A stretch of DNA of 64,000 nucleotides, taken from contig OX422204.1 in the NCBI GenBank assembly GCA_949130485.1, forward strand, positions 5,518,015 through 5,582,014, written 5' to 3'. The DNA comes from Agelas oroides (lineage: Eukaryota; Porifera; Demospongiae; Agelasida; Agelasidae). The notes under the pieces were generated by a model. The model saw only the letters and a list, made by a program, of their open reading frames with translations. It was not told the origin of the DNA and searched no databases. Shown here piece by piece: positions 18,915 through 28,932 of the stretch. The first letter of the stretch is position 1, and every line of letters begins with the position of its first letter. The position numbers and the translations under genes are program-made.

Positions 18915-20628
18915 TGAAGAAAAAGGTAGAATCTAACGGAGAAAGCAACAGCAGCATCTGCAGTCACTATTCCAGGTTTCTTCGGATGAAATACACAACT
19001 GAAATTCCCTCGTTTTCTTTGCAGTGGCCCCCTCCACCCACACACAAGGTCTTTAACCTCGCCATGATTGGACAGAAAGTACTGCAGTATGGTGCCAATG
19101 AGGAAATAGTGAGGCTTTTGTTGAAGGGAGATGTTACTACAGTAATGAACAGCTCTGGTGAAGTGACCTTGGAACAAATATCTGCCAGTCTGCATACCAA
19201 CAGATATCATGGTAGGTCTCGAAAGGTTGTCATAATTGAAGGAGCTCCAGGCGCTGGTAAAAGTACTTTAGCCTGGCATCTGTGTCAGAAATGGGAAACA
19301 CATGAACTATTCAAAGAGTTTGAAATTGTCTTATTTGTCCAGCTACGTGATCCAAACATTCATTCAGCTGAATCTCTTGAGGACATATTTCCAGGGGAGA
19401 AAAGCAGGAAGAGTAAGATTGTGTCTGCATTAAAGCAGCGTAATGGTCACCAAGCTCTGCTAGTTTTTGACAGCTGGGATGAGTTTCCATTCAGGCTTCA
19501 TGAAGATTCCATTATCACAAAGATCATCCGTAATCCACAAGATGTTTGTCTGGAGTTAAGTGCACTTGTTATCACTTCTCGACCCATAGCAACATGTGAA
19601 TTGCAAAAGTATGCTTCCTCAAGAGTTGAGATTGTTGGATTCAAACAGGCTGAGGTGAAACACTACTTTGCAGAAGTGCTTGGTGATCCTGAGACTGTAC
19701 AGAAACTGGAGGACCATCTGAGAGAACGACCGGTCATTGAAACCAGCTGCTATCTTCCCCTAAATGCTGCTATTGTTGCTCACCTCTTCCTTACTGGTAA
19801 CCACACTCTTCCCACCTCACTCCATGGTGTGTTCACTTCATTAGTTATCTGCATAATTGTGCGCCACCTGAAGAAACAAGCAGGAGAGAGACACAAGGAA
19901 CCAAGCATTTTATCATTGGATGACATTCCACCAGATATCAAAGATTCATTCAACAATATATGCAATCTAGCCTACCTAGGAGTAATGAAAAACAAAGTAA
20001 CATTTTCAGCTAGAGACTTGCAATCACTCCAACTTCCAACGGAATTAAGCACTCTAAGCTTGATTCAAGGTGTGGAAAGCTTTACGGCCATCAGCACATC
20101 CAAAATATACAATTTTCTTCATCTGTCAATTCAAGAACTCCTAGCTGCTTTTCACATATCTAAGATGCAAACAGAAGTGCAGTTGGGAATTTTCGAGACA
20201 CTTCTTAAACAGCCTCGTTTTTCAGCTGTGTTTCAGTATTATGTGGCATTTACCAAGCTTAGAAATGAAGCAGTTAGGGGGATTTTGGTTAGTGTTCTCC
20301 AAAGGAAGAGCAAAGACCTATTACTGTCAATCGTTGATGGCCTGTATGAGGCACAGGACCTTCCACTGTGTCAATTTGTTGCTTTTCAGCTATGTGGAGA
20401 ACTGAATCTTGCCACAAAATCTCTTAATCCATACAACTGTCTCTCATTGGGATACTTCCTCAGAAGTGCGTGTCTTACTACCAATAAGAAATTCAAAGTG
20501 AACCTCGACAGATGCCAAATTGATGACTACAGTATTAATCTAATAGTGAAAGAGTTGTCAAGTAAATGCGTTAGTGCTCATGCTTGTCCAGCAATGGATG
20601 TGAATTGCCTCGGACATCTTGAAATAGA
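18915..20628 (+). CDS. NLR gene exon: NACHT domain
   Basis: A 1,714-bp exon after acceptor TTTCAATCTAG (phase 1) and before donor GA|GTATGTTG at 20629 (phase 2), with no stop. Walker A is GAPGAGKST at about residues 110-118 of the exon, Walker B is LLVFDSWDEFP at about 181-191, and the sensor-like segment is VITSRP near 219. A helical winged-helix/NLR-associated region with FLHLSIQELLAAFHIS follows near 395-410. NACHT ATPases oligomerise upon sensing and hold the protein in an off or on state by nucleotide. With an N-terminal Death domain and C-terminal LRRs, this is an innate-immunity type NLR acting in the cytoplasm. All key P-loop and acidic residues are intact. The frame beyond 20628 (to 20731) is intron read-through. 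Confidence 0.92.
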
Positions 20629-21111
20629 GTATGTTGTGAATTGCATGTATATCAGTGTTTCCTATACAAATCTAGTTTTTGCTGTGTATGTGCTGGTTGG
20701 GATATGTAGGCCAGTGAAGACAGCCTACTGATCAACTTGCAGCCAACCAAGTAGTCATGAAATATTGAAAACATAGTTCACATGAGTTATATATTGGCTT
20801 TCTCCACAAGTTAACTAGTCACAGGGAGTGCATGATCACATTAATTGGAGTCAGGTTTGGACTGAAACTTGAATTGAGCGTCATTTATTGCAATATTCCA
20901 GTTTGCTGCTTAGGAAAGAAGCTACAAGATTCCTAATGCAAAAAAAAGAAACATTTTAGCCATATTTTAAACCCTTGCAAGCATTTAAAATGCCGTACAA
21001 AATACTGGTAGACACAGAAGGTATCTATAATAGTTCACCATTTCAATAGAAGCCATGTAATTCCCCAGAGAAGTGTGATGATATACCAAAAAAAAAACAT
21101 CCCCACTGCAG
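20629..21111. other. NLR intron, no other feature
   Basis: Begins with donor GTATGTTG and ends with acceptor CCCCACTGCAG. No repeat or gene recognised inside. Confidence 0.5.
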
Positions 21112-21186
21112 CCTGTCTAACAATGGTGTGTCTTCCACTGGAGCTACTTTCCTGGGCAGAGTACTGCAACAAACCAAGGCACTGAA
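21112..21186 (+). CDS. NLR gene exon: LRR 1 (A type)
   Basis: A 75-bp exon, phase 2 in and out, between CCCCACTGCAG and GTATGTTG. It encodes 25 residues, LSNNGVSSTGATFLG then RVLQQTKALK, an LRR of the ribonuclease-inhibitor-like class. It is three codons shorter than the other LRR exons, missing residues before the final LK. Confidence 0.8.
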
Positions 21187-21280
21187 GTATGTTGCAAGAC
21201 ATTTCTAGTGACAAATGTGTTTATTACAACTCCTAAGTCACAAAGTCATCACTATATGTACAAAACGCTTCCCACTGCAG

Positions 21281-21364
21281 CCTGTCAGGAAATAGTGTGT
21301 CTTCCACTGGAACAATATCCCTGGGAGAAGCTCTACAACAAACCGTGACACTGGAAGAATTGAA
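21281..21364 (+). CDS. NLR gene exon: LRR 2 (A type)
   Basis: An 84-bp exon, exactly one 28-residue LRR (LSGNSVSSTGTISLGEALQQ...LEELK), phase 2 in and out. Its acceptor context CCCACTGCAG and donor GTATGTTGT closely match LRR 1, which implies exon duplication only about 95 bp apart. Confidence 0.85.
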
Positions 21365-21539
21365 GTATGTTGTAAGTTAAACTGCGAGTATACAGTGGGG
21401 TTATATTAAGCCAATTAAACACTGACTTTTGTTCTGTACAAGTCAGTTTTAACCTTAAGGGATCAATTCAACGTATTATATTTTGACTTCAGCTGGGATC
21501 TATTGCTTCAAACGCGAACCAAAAATACTTTCAGTTATT

Positions 21540-22180
21540 TAGCACCAAATGCAGGGCCGTAGCAAGCTATTTGAAGGTGGTGTGGCCAAACAATTTTGCA
21601 ATTTAGATGCTCATAGGTTGTTTGTCAAGCTGTTTGGGGGCCAAATTTGCCTTAATTATACATTGAATTTTTATGGTTGTTGCACATCCACAAGCTAGAA
21701 TTTAGCACCTGCAGCAGCTATTATGGAAAAATTTAAAAATTAGAAGTCGCTTCTTACCTGCAGTTTCTTGGCAAGCAGGATTCTGATTCACTGGATAATC
21801 ACATGAAATAGATAAGATTCCGTGTTTCACAACCAGAAGAAAATGCATTGGTTAGCAGCCAGCTAGATCTACATGTTACATTTTTTGCATTGAAGGAATG
21901 GCCTTTGAGTGAAGCATTGCCTTTTGTCAGTTTAGGAAATTATGTTTGTACTGTGATGGGTAGCTTTGCTGAGACAGCTGGGCTTATTACATGTGCAAGT
22001 CGTGTCATGCTTTGGTCTGTGGAAAAATGGTCAGGCCAAAACTCAACCTGCCCAACCATGCACTTGCTATAGCCATCAGTTGGTCAATCAAGTTGGACAA
22101 GGGTGCATGTCTGAGGTCACATACCATGTGTTTCAAGTTAGACCACCAACACCTGTCACCTTACTTCACCATTTGTAGCT
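21540..22180. repeat. Interspersed repeat copy 1 in NLR intron
   Basis: Segments such as CTTCTTACCTGCAGTTTCTT, GGATTCTGATTC and TTAGGAAATTATGTTTGTAC, then GGTCAGGCCAAAAC, recur in the same order and orientation at 42735-43090. This indicates a dispersed element about 600 bp long. Short frames inside (21848-22182) have no recognised domain. Confidence 0.6.
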
Positions 22181-22639
22181 AGACAAACTGAGGTATGTAT
22201 ATCTGCAAACTCACTATTAGAAAGAGGTTGGGTACTAAACTAGCTTAAAGTTTTGTCTTGTTATTTTGTGATATATAGAAGTGTTAATATATGGGTCCTC
22301 CTTGAATCCTGAAGGTGATATTTTGCTAACTAGTAAGACCCTTGCCATGTAAAAAGTCCCATAATGGTGAATTCAATTAGAACTTGGAGCTCTGGAAAAA
22401 GCCTTGTTACTAATATAGAAGAATAAAAATGGATACATGGATATTTCTGTATTCTGTTTTGCTTCCTTCACTTTGTCATTTTTGCTTACATGCGCAGTAC
22501 TGAACTATTTCTTTTTGAGCAGGGAGTATAAAACACAGATATAGCTATGGCATCAAAGTGCAAGACTGCTACAATGCTATCTGATTTACTTTCACTAATT
22601 CCACTCAAGTTCACTAATTTCAAGTACTCTTTTCAACAG

Positions 22640-22723
22640 TCTTGGTGATAATGAAGTTGGAGATGCAGGAGCTACTGCACTGGCTGATGCCCTGAGGGTT
22701 AATCAAACCTTGAAAGTACTGAA
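22640..22723 (+). CDS. NLR gene exon: LRR 3 (B type)
   Basis: An 84-bp exon after acceptor TTTCAACAG, phase 2 in and out. It encodes LGDNEVGDAGATALADALR then VNQTLKVLK, a canonical LxxNxIGDxGAxALAxAL repeat as in NLRC/RI-type LRRs. It is nearly identical to LRR 5 at 32853, including the upstream intron words CTCAAGTTCACTAATTTCAA. Confidence 0.88.
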
Positions 22724-23110
22724 GTTAGTACCTGTGAGCTTCATTATTGACTAAACAGAGGTGTCATGTGGTAATTGTATTTTGACTTGTGTAGATATTT
22801 TCAAATATGAAATACTTCAAAGTGGAACCACATATGTATGTGTTCTACAAATGAGGGAATTCTGTCTGTATAGCTGTGCAGCCAAAAATCAGTTCATATC
22901 AGCACATTTATTTACGTACATAAGGAATGCTTGAAAGCTATTACTGGTTTCAGCTAAAATTTGAGAATTGTGCAATTAGATGTTTTATAAGTGTAGTGTA
23001 GATAGAAAAAGCTATGTTCCTAGTTGCTCATATGTCTCCTTACTAAAACACTGTTCACCAATACAGTTGTCAAGAAAGAGGTATGGAAGGTGTTATGCTA
23101 CTGCAAGAGT
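22724..23110. other. NLR intron segment, no other feature
   Basis: No gene or repeat recognised. Confidence 0.4.
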
Positions 23111-23183
23111 GTATAAGAACGAGTGGCTAGAGTAACAGCATTTAACTCCAATAGAAACCCATAGTCCCAGCCAAATTATCGAA
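23111..23183. repeat. Direct repeat copy 1 (about 73 bp)
   Basis: Begins GTATAAGAACGAGTGGC and contains AACTCCAATAGAAACCCATA then GTCCCAGC, ending ATTATCGAA. It recurs at 23752-23825 with a few substitutions, about 640 bp apart. The pair may be the ends of one element or a local duplication. Confidence 0.8.
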
Positions 23184-23520
23184 CCGTACTAAAAATAGAA
23201 CACCTGGTCACATGTTGTGGCAAAAATGGCTTAAGCATGCACAGTACTGTAATTATTCGAATTCTACATATGCTTAAAAATAATTAGGTTGTGACCTTAG
23301 GTTAGATTGGATTCATCATAAATTATTAAAATTGAATTTCTTACGTAAAATTAGATCTTATGTTGCATAAGAATCAGCCTACGTGGATTAGCGTAAGTAA
23401 ATTAAGACTCGGCTTACGTAGAATTAGATACATGATAAATTCCTGGAATTGAATTTCTTACGTTAGATTGGATTATACATAGAATTCGAACAATTACAGT
23501 ATGTGTTACTATTTTTAGTA

Positions 23521-23700
23521 CTGACAGAAAACGTTGACTGGTGTCAAATTTTATGGAGTTTCCACATGTTCTTGTTCTAGCCACCCGTTCTTACACGCTC
23601 GTATTTTCCGCCCACCCCCTTCTTCGGCCAAAAGTTATGTGTAAGAGTTTTTTTATATTAGGTATCCGCCCACCCTTTACCGCAGGACTGCTCCCTGTAC
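23521..23700. repeat. CGCCCACC-motif element
   Basis: CCGCCCACCCCCTTCTTCGG then CCAAAAGTTATGTGTA and a second CCGCCCACCC motif resemble 13130-13200 (GCGCCCACCCCCCATTCTTG, CCAAAAAGTC, GCGCCCAC). These are two copies of the same dispersed repeat in the same order. Confidence 0.55.
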
Positions 23701-23751
23701 CGGGAACGACAATAGTTGAGAACAGTGGATTTTGGCATTCCAGCTTAGACC

Positions 23752-23825
23752 GTCATAAGAACGAGCGGCCAGAGTAGGAGCATTGAACTCCAATAGAAAC
23801 CCATAGTCCCAGCAAAATTATCGAA
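23752..23825. repeat. Direct repeat copy 2
   Basis: Second copy of the 73-bp repeat at 23111-23183. It is followed by a poly-C run (about 20 C from 23872) and an A-rich stretch. Confidence 0.8.
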
Positions 23826-23871
23826 AAATTTAATTTGATAATGCATTTTTGTATTTGATAATAGATTTTTG

Positions 23872-23891
23872 CCCCCCCCCCCCCCCCCCCC
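23872..23891. repeat. Poly-C tract
   Basis: An uninterrupted run of about 20 C followed by an A-rich stretch. A similar run occurs at 26761-26784. Confidence 0.9.
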
Positions 23892-23945
23892 TAAAAAAAA
23901 AAAGAAAAAGAAAAAGCTTAGACCATCAGTTACGTTTTACGATCA

Positions 23946-24235
23946 TACCGTATAGATCGGGATATTTCGTGGTGTTAAATTTTCGCAGTTCGTCCCATGC
24001 GTGATTTTTTTTTTTTTACGGTTGGCGGTTTACAATATGGATGAACGCCTGGAGCATTCCTACCATTTAGTCTGCTACCAGGTATTGGGAGAACCAGGTA
24101 TTTCTGGCTGTAACGCTAAGGCTGTGAGGGGTAGTCATCGATCGTACATTTAACTCTGGAGGTGTGGACGTGCCCGCACAGCTTATTCGTTGATCATCGT
24201 GGCGTGAATGTCATTGTGGCATAAATGTTTTTCAA
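23946..24235. mobile_element. TACCGTA-type MITE, copy A (one end)
   Basis: Starts TACCGTATAGATCGGGATAT and continues TGGTGTTAAATTTTCGCAG, GGTTTACAATATGGATGAAC and GAGCATTCCTACCATTTAG. The same order recurs at 35567-35899 (copy B), which keeps the right end TCTACGGTA. The right end of copy A is eroded. Confidence 0.6.
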
Positions 24236-25317
24236 GCATGCAATAGCTACAGATTCCCCCCACCACACATCAGTGAATTGCATAAATTAAATCCCTTGAA
24301 ACTGCCTTTGGGGCAAACTGAAATCTTTCCTTCAATGGTACCTATAATTATGCATGTCAGGCAAGATTCCAATTTTTTTTGCATGTCCGCGTAAAAGTAG
24401 TAATCACAGTTTCATTTGGTGAAAATGGCTATTTCCCTCCAAATTTGCATCCAATTTTATAATCTTAATTTATATCACAAATTCATATTTCACTTGTGAA
24501 AGGAAAGTGGGTGTGGTAATACATTTAGTTGAAGTCCACTAGATGTTTTGTTGCATAGATCCCAGGCTTAGTTATCATCCTGTTTTTGATTGCTTACCGT
24601 CTGTATAACCAATAAAAAACAGCAAGGTATAATAAGGTTATCCAGTAATTATTACATTTCATCACGTTATGCACTATTCAAGTACACTTGAAGTAACAAG
24701 ATATTGACTGGGTAATTTCTGCTGCCTTAGGCTATATTTGTTGAGTTTGCTGTTGGAGAGACAATTTTTATGTAGTAATGGACATTCCAGTTTATTTAAT
24801 GTAATGATACTTTTAAATTAGACAGTTCGGACCCTCCTATCTACAATATGAGAGTAGTCAGTGCAGTTGTACAGCTTACAATTGTGACCAGAATCCACAT
24901 TCCTGTTCATTGGGGGTTAGACTCCCAATAACCTGCATTCTTGGATTACTATAACTTCTAGTTACGGCCATTACACAAAGAACAATGGGCATAAGTGAGA
25001 ACCATTACAAATACATTTTATATTGGGCATTTTTGTTCAGGATCTTTTTCTCCAGTCAATTGATACACTGTTACCAAAAGTTGTAGTGTCGTATTGCAGT
25101 AATATTTATGGCATTGGTCATTTCAATTTTACCATATTGAGGTACTGGCATCATCCATGATATGGTCAAATATGTAACAAAGTAGGAACCGGTTGTAAGT
25201 ATTCAATTAGATCTACCTTTTGGTGGCCTTATTCCTTAAACAGACATTGCATAGTGGTTAGTAGCTTTCTGTCATGTTAATTCAAATATTTACTGCTCAT
25301 ACTCGTTTCCATTCCAG
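24236..25317. other. NLR intron, no other feature
   Basis: AT-rich intron sequence ending in acceptor TTTCCATTCCAG. No gene or repeat recognised. Confidence 0.4.
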
Positions 25318-25401
25318 CCTTTTGAGCAACGGCTTGACTTCTGTGGGAGCCATAGTCCTTGGCAAAGTACTTCAGCATAATCAGACAGTACAAGAATTGA
25401 A
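25318..25401 (+). CDS. NLR gene exon: LRR 4 (A type)
   Basis: An 84-bp exon, phase 2 in and out, between TTTCCATTCCAG and GTATGTTTG. It encodes LLSNGLTSVGAIVLGKVLQ then HNQTVQELK, an A-type repeat related to LRR 1, 2 and 6. Confidence 0.85.
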
Positions 25402-25852
25402 GTATGTTTGTACATTGATTGATGTTTAACATACCAAGTAGCCATGTTACCAGACTCCAACTCTGCTTTTGTCAATTGCAGTACAGAAAAGTAGAGTGAG
25501 GCTGGTATTTTTTTTCTTGATGTGAAAGACACCAGCGTACAAAGGACTTATTAATAGTTGTGGGTGACTTACAACAACAACAACAACAAAAACTCAGGCA
25601 ACTTAACTACATATATAGCTAGCAGGTAGCAACTGTCAATGCACACCAAGAGTTGAACAGGTTGTTGACTTTAAAAATACGTGAAATGTCACATTTTTAT
25701 TCTCCAATTTTTGATTACATCATGTTTTTATGAGAAACAAATACCAGGCTCTTATTACATTCCCAAACTGCACAGAATGAAAAGCTGGATGGGCCTGGTT
25801 AAGCAGGTATTGGAGTGGTGATGATGGAAGCAACCCTAAGTTTCTAATAAAT
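25402..25852. other. NLR intron, no other feature
   Basis: Contains an ACAACAACAACAACA run near 25573. No gene recognised. Confidence 0.4.
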
Positions 25853-25854
25853 TA

Positions 25855-26494
25855 GCCTCGTACCCAGGCCACGTGGGAGGAGGGAAAAGTGGCCTGGTAT
25901 CCACTGTTTGCGCATGCGCGAACGTTTCTGGAAATCTTTTTGTGAACTAGTCTGATTATGGACAAGTTACACGTGGTTGTTATGCGGAGAAATAACCAAA
26001 CTAGATATACGACTTGCAGTGTGGCAGCGGTGTTTACGTGGCGATAGCTTCCATTATCAGAAACACAAGAGGTGACACAACAAAGACGACGGTACAACCA
26101 CCGCCAGTTCCACCGTCACTGTGCTTGTAGTTGAAACAAACTGTTGCAGTCTTGTAGCAGATAGACTTCCCAAATCCCGTGGGTAGCCACAAGAATACGT
26201 CTTTACTATCGTAGATGCATTTGATCGCATCCAGCTACTCTGCTTTCAACGTAAAATCTACCTTTCCAATACAACAAAGAGCAAACTTGAGCGCTTTATC
26301 AAAGTCCTCACCTTTTACCTGCTGTGCGCTGGATAAGTTCGAGACGGATGTGCTTCGGAGCTATATGGTAAAGATTAACGGTTCGTAAACGATGGTATAC
26401 AATACCCCATAAAATCATGGGGTTTTTACGCGCATGAGCAAACAGTGGATACCAGGCCACTTTTCCTTCCTCCCACATGGCCTGGGTACGAGGC
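25855..26494. mobile_element. GCCTCG-family TIR element, TA target duplication
   Basis: A 640-bp element flanked by TA on both sides, with about 62-bp inverted arms: GCCTCGTACCCAGGCC...AGTGGCCTGGTATCCACTG and the inverse. The inner arm edge TGTTTGCGCATGCGC matches the other long members at 10718 and 5789. The interior (about 500 bp) has no transposase. Confidence 0.9.
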
Positions 26495-27578
26495 TACTAA
26501 TGTGTGGTGTTTTGGCTCAAATGACTGGTGATGAATATTCATTTCAACTTGGGTTCTATTTGAATTCTCTTAACCCTAAAATTTATAGTACCTAGTTCAG
26601 GTAAGTTCACATTAGGTATAAATTGGTCAATGTACTTACCAAAAATTGTACTAAGATAAGAGATCTAAAATTCTACTTACCCTCCTGCTCCTGCAAACCC
26701 TGTTTCCATTCATACTATGAGGAACACATGCCCAAGGGTGTAGGCTGGGGGTGCTGAAGCCCCCCCCCCCCCCCCCCCCCCCCCTCAAGATTTTAAGCTC
26801 ATGTTGCTATGTGTAGGCTCCCACACATTATGCTTCATTGCTACCATATTGTGTTATTCCTTTATTCCTGATACTTTCACCAATTATGCTCAGTTATCAT
26901 CCCCATTATGCCCAATGTGTACACAATGTTTACTGGACAGTTCTGATTGCAAAGGAGCCTTGAGTCGGTCCAGCAATGATACAGTCGACTCGGAAGATGT
27001 GGACTCCATCTCCTTGGGCATACTTCCCGAGCTCGGATATGAGCTGTTGCAAGAGTCAGACGTTACCATCCTCGTGCTAGTAGCTAGTACCTACCGTGAA
27101 CGGTATACTACAGTTACTTCACACATTGGCATTGTTGGGAGTATTCCAATGCTAGGTTCAAAGGTTAAATGATTACGTAAGTGCATTGCGCTTACCTATT
27201 ATGCTCGAAATCGTGCTTATGCTAATGGCTGCCTATTGTGCTTTAAATTATGCCGGCATAATGTATAGATGTCAAGCTATGTGTACAAGTAGTTACCACA
27301 AAAGGACGTCCAAAATTAAGAGAGGAAAAAACAGCAGTGTTACACATACAAAGATCAAAGCTAAGAAGCGTCCAAATATATGAATTTGGCTCTCGTTACG
27401 TGCAACAAACTTGATCCTAGAGGCTAAGCCCCCCAGTGGCGTAGCCAGGACATCGCTGATGCTACGTTTGTATGAAATTCTGCACAAGGTGCAGAAACAT
27501 TTAGGAGGTCTGGGACATGCTCTGTCAGCGTGGTGAGCTTATGAGACTCGAATCCTGTGGGTATACATAGTGATAATG
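26495..27578. other. NLR intron with poly-C tract; no gene recognised
   Basis: A run of about 24 C lies at 26761-26784. A 123-codon frame at 26801-27172 has a hydrophobic start but no domain or splice support. GGCGTAGCCAGG near 27436 is a word seen in other repeats here (31500-31515, 60415). Confidence 0.4.
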
Positions 27579-27580
27579 TA

Positions 27581-28916
27581 GCCTCGTTCCCAGGCTCTCC
27601 CCACGCGCTAACGAAAAATCGAAGGAAAGAGGAGAGCCTGGGAGAATTTATCACGTGAGAAACGTCATAGGTAGAGTGAACTTAATTACATCTGGGCGAA
27701 CGAATGAACTCGCCCACGCTGTACGGACAGAATACAGTTGCGATAGCTTTATGGCCGATAGAATGGGACTAGGCGGCACTATGCTACATTACCTGGCAGT
27801 ATGGAAAGCTATGGTGAGCGTACACAAACCCGTACATTCCAAAATCACGCTAACCTACTCGCTTACCTGGCAAGCTGACCGCTGTACTTCCCGGAGAATG
27901 GCTTTCAAGGCACTATTAAACGCCAAGGCGCGGCCCTTTCCTAGCCTTTGCACAAGTTTTCTCTGCGCTTATTGTTCGAAAAAACTGCCAGAACGAGCTC
28001 CTACTAAAAAACAGCTACATGTACTGTCGATTATAGATCAACTACGTGCGTGGGCACGTCGACGATCCGCCTACGCTCAATTAAGGGGTAACTACAAAAC
28101 CTGGACTCTGGACTGGACTGGACTATGGACTGGACTCAATTATGGACTCACAAGGAAGATGCTGAAACTGTTTTCTATAGCGTTCTACAGTGTAGTAAGC
28201 GCTACCAAGTTTATGTAGCTATTCTAATTCATAAGATGTCCTGTTGATGACCAAGTCTGTGCAGTTGAGCCGGCTAAGATCGTTTGCCTAGCATATTAGT
28301 GCGTCTGTGTGTGTACATATGCATAGAAATTTGCCTTGTTGTTGAAGTATCCTAGTCACGGTGCTACCACTGACCTGTAAATGGGCAACACCGTCGTGGA
28401 AGCAATGGCAAAGTTCCTGAACTGAGCCAAGACACGGCGGAACGTGATGATGGCCGTGAGCTGTTGGTCGGCCAGTGCACTGGACCATCCGAGGGAGTAA
28501 AAACAGCTAACTTAGATCACTGTACAAGTGGCCTCGAGCCAGGCCCCCTTGGGCATAGTATGCTTCCCATGGTAAGTACTAATCTGAGACTCGCTAGCTA
28601 GCCCGCTTCGCAGCGTGTGAGTGGGCTGACCCGCGAGACTACATGTAGCTGAATACAATTCACATGTTATGAAGATGAAACATCGGTTGCACTGCAGTCG
28701 ATTCATCTGTATTTGCAAAGTAAAGTGCTCTATGACAGTTCTAGACTTATTTTTGCAGTCAATGAGCGAGTCCATAATCGAGTCCAGTCCATAGTCCAGT
28801 CCATGGTCCAGTCCAGAGTCCAGGTTTTGTAGTTACCCTCAATTAAGTCCTCTACCCTTCTCTCTACCCCTATGTCACTCACGTGATAAATTATTCCCGG
28901 CCCTCTCCCGCTTTTC
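27581..28916. mobile_element. GCCTCG-family composite element hosting a nested MITE
   Basis: The left end is GCCTCGTTCCCAGGCTCTCC after TA (27579-27580). After an inner fold-back it reads GAGAATTTATCACGTGAG...GTCATAGG. The right side near 28860-28916 carries the inverse (CCTATGTCACTCACGTGATA, AATTATTCCCGGCCCTCTCC). A second element with its own target duplication sits inside at 28086-28838. A 187-codon frame at 27655-28218 runs from one element into the other and is not a credible gene. Confidence 0.6.
28086..28838. mobile_element. TGGACTGGAC-family MITE with exact 9-bp target duplication
   Basis: TCAATTAAG at 28077-28085 is repeated exactly at 28839-28847. The element starts GGGTAACTACAAAACCTGG and ends with the inverse. 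Subterminal arrays of TGGACTGGAC lie at 28100-28150 and the inverse at 28770-28820. A 9-bp duplication points to a MULE-type transposase acting in trans. The interior has no recognisable gene. Confidence 0.9.
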
Positions 28917-28932
28917 TGTACTAGAACTAGAA

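Noticed and set aside
20629-20731. C-terminal extension of the NACHT open frame (about 34 codons)
   Set aside because: A consensus donor at 20629 with phase 2 matches all following LRR exons; the extra codons read into the intron.
27655-28218. 187-codon open frame
   Set aside because: It crosses from a GCCTCG element into a nested MITE past a target duplication, so it cannot be an ancestral gene.
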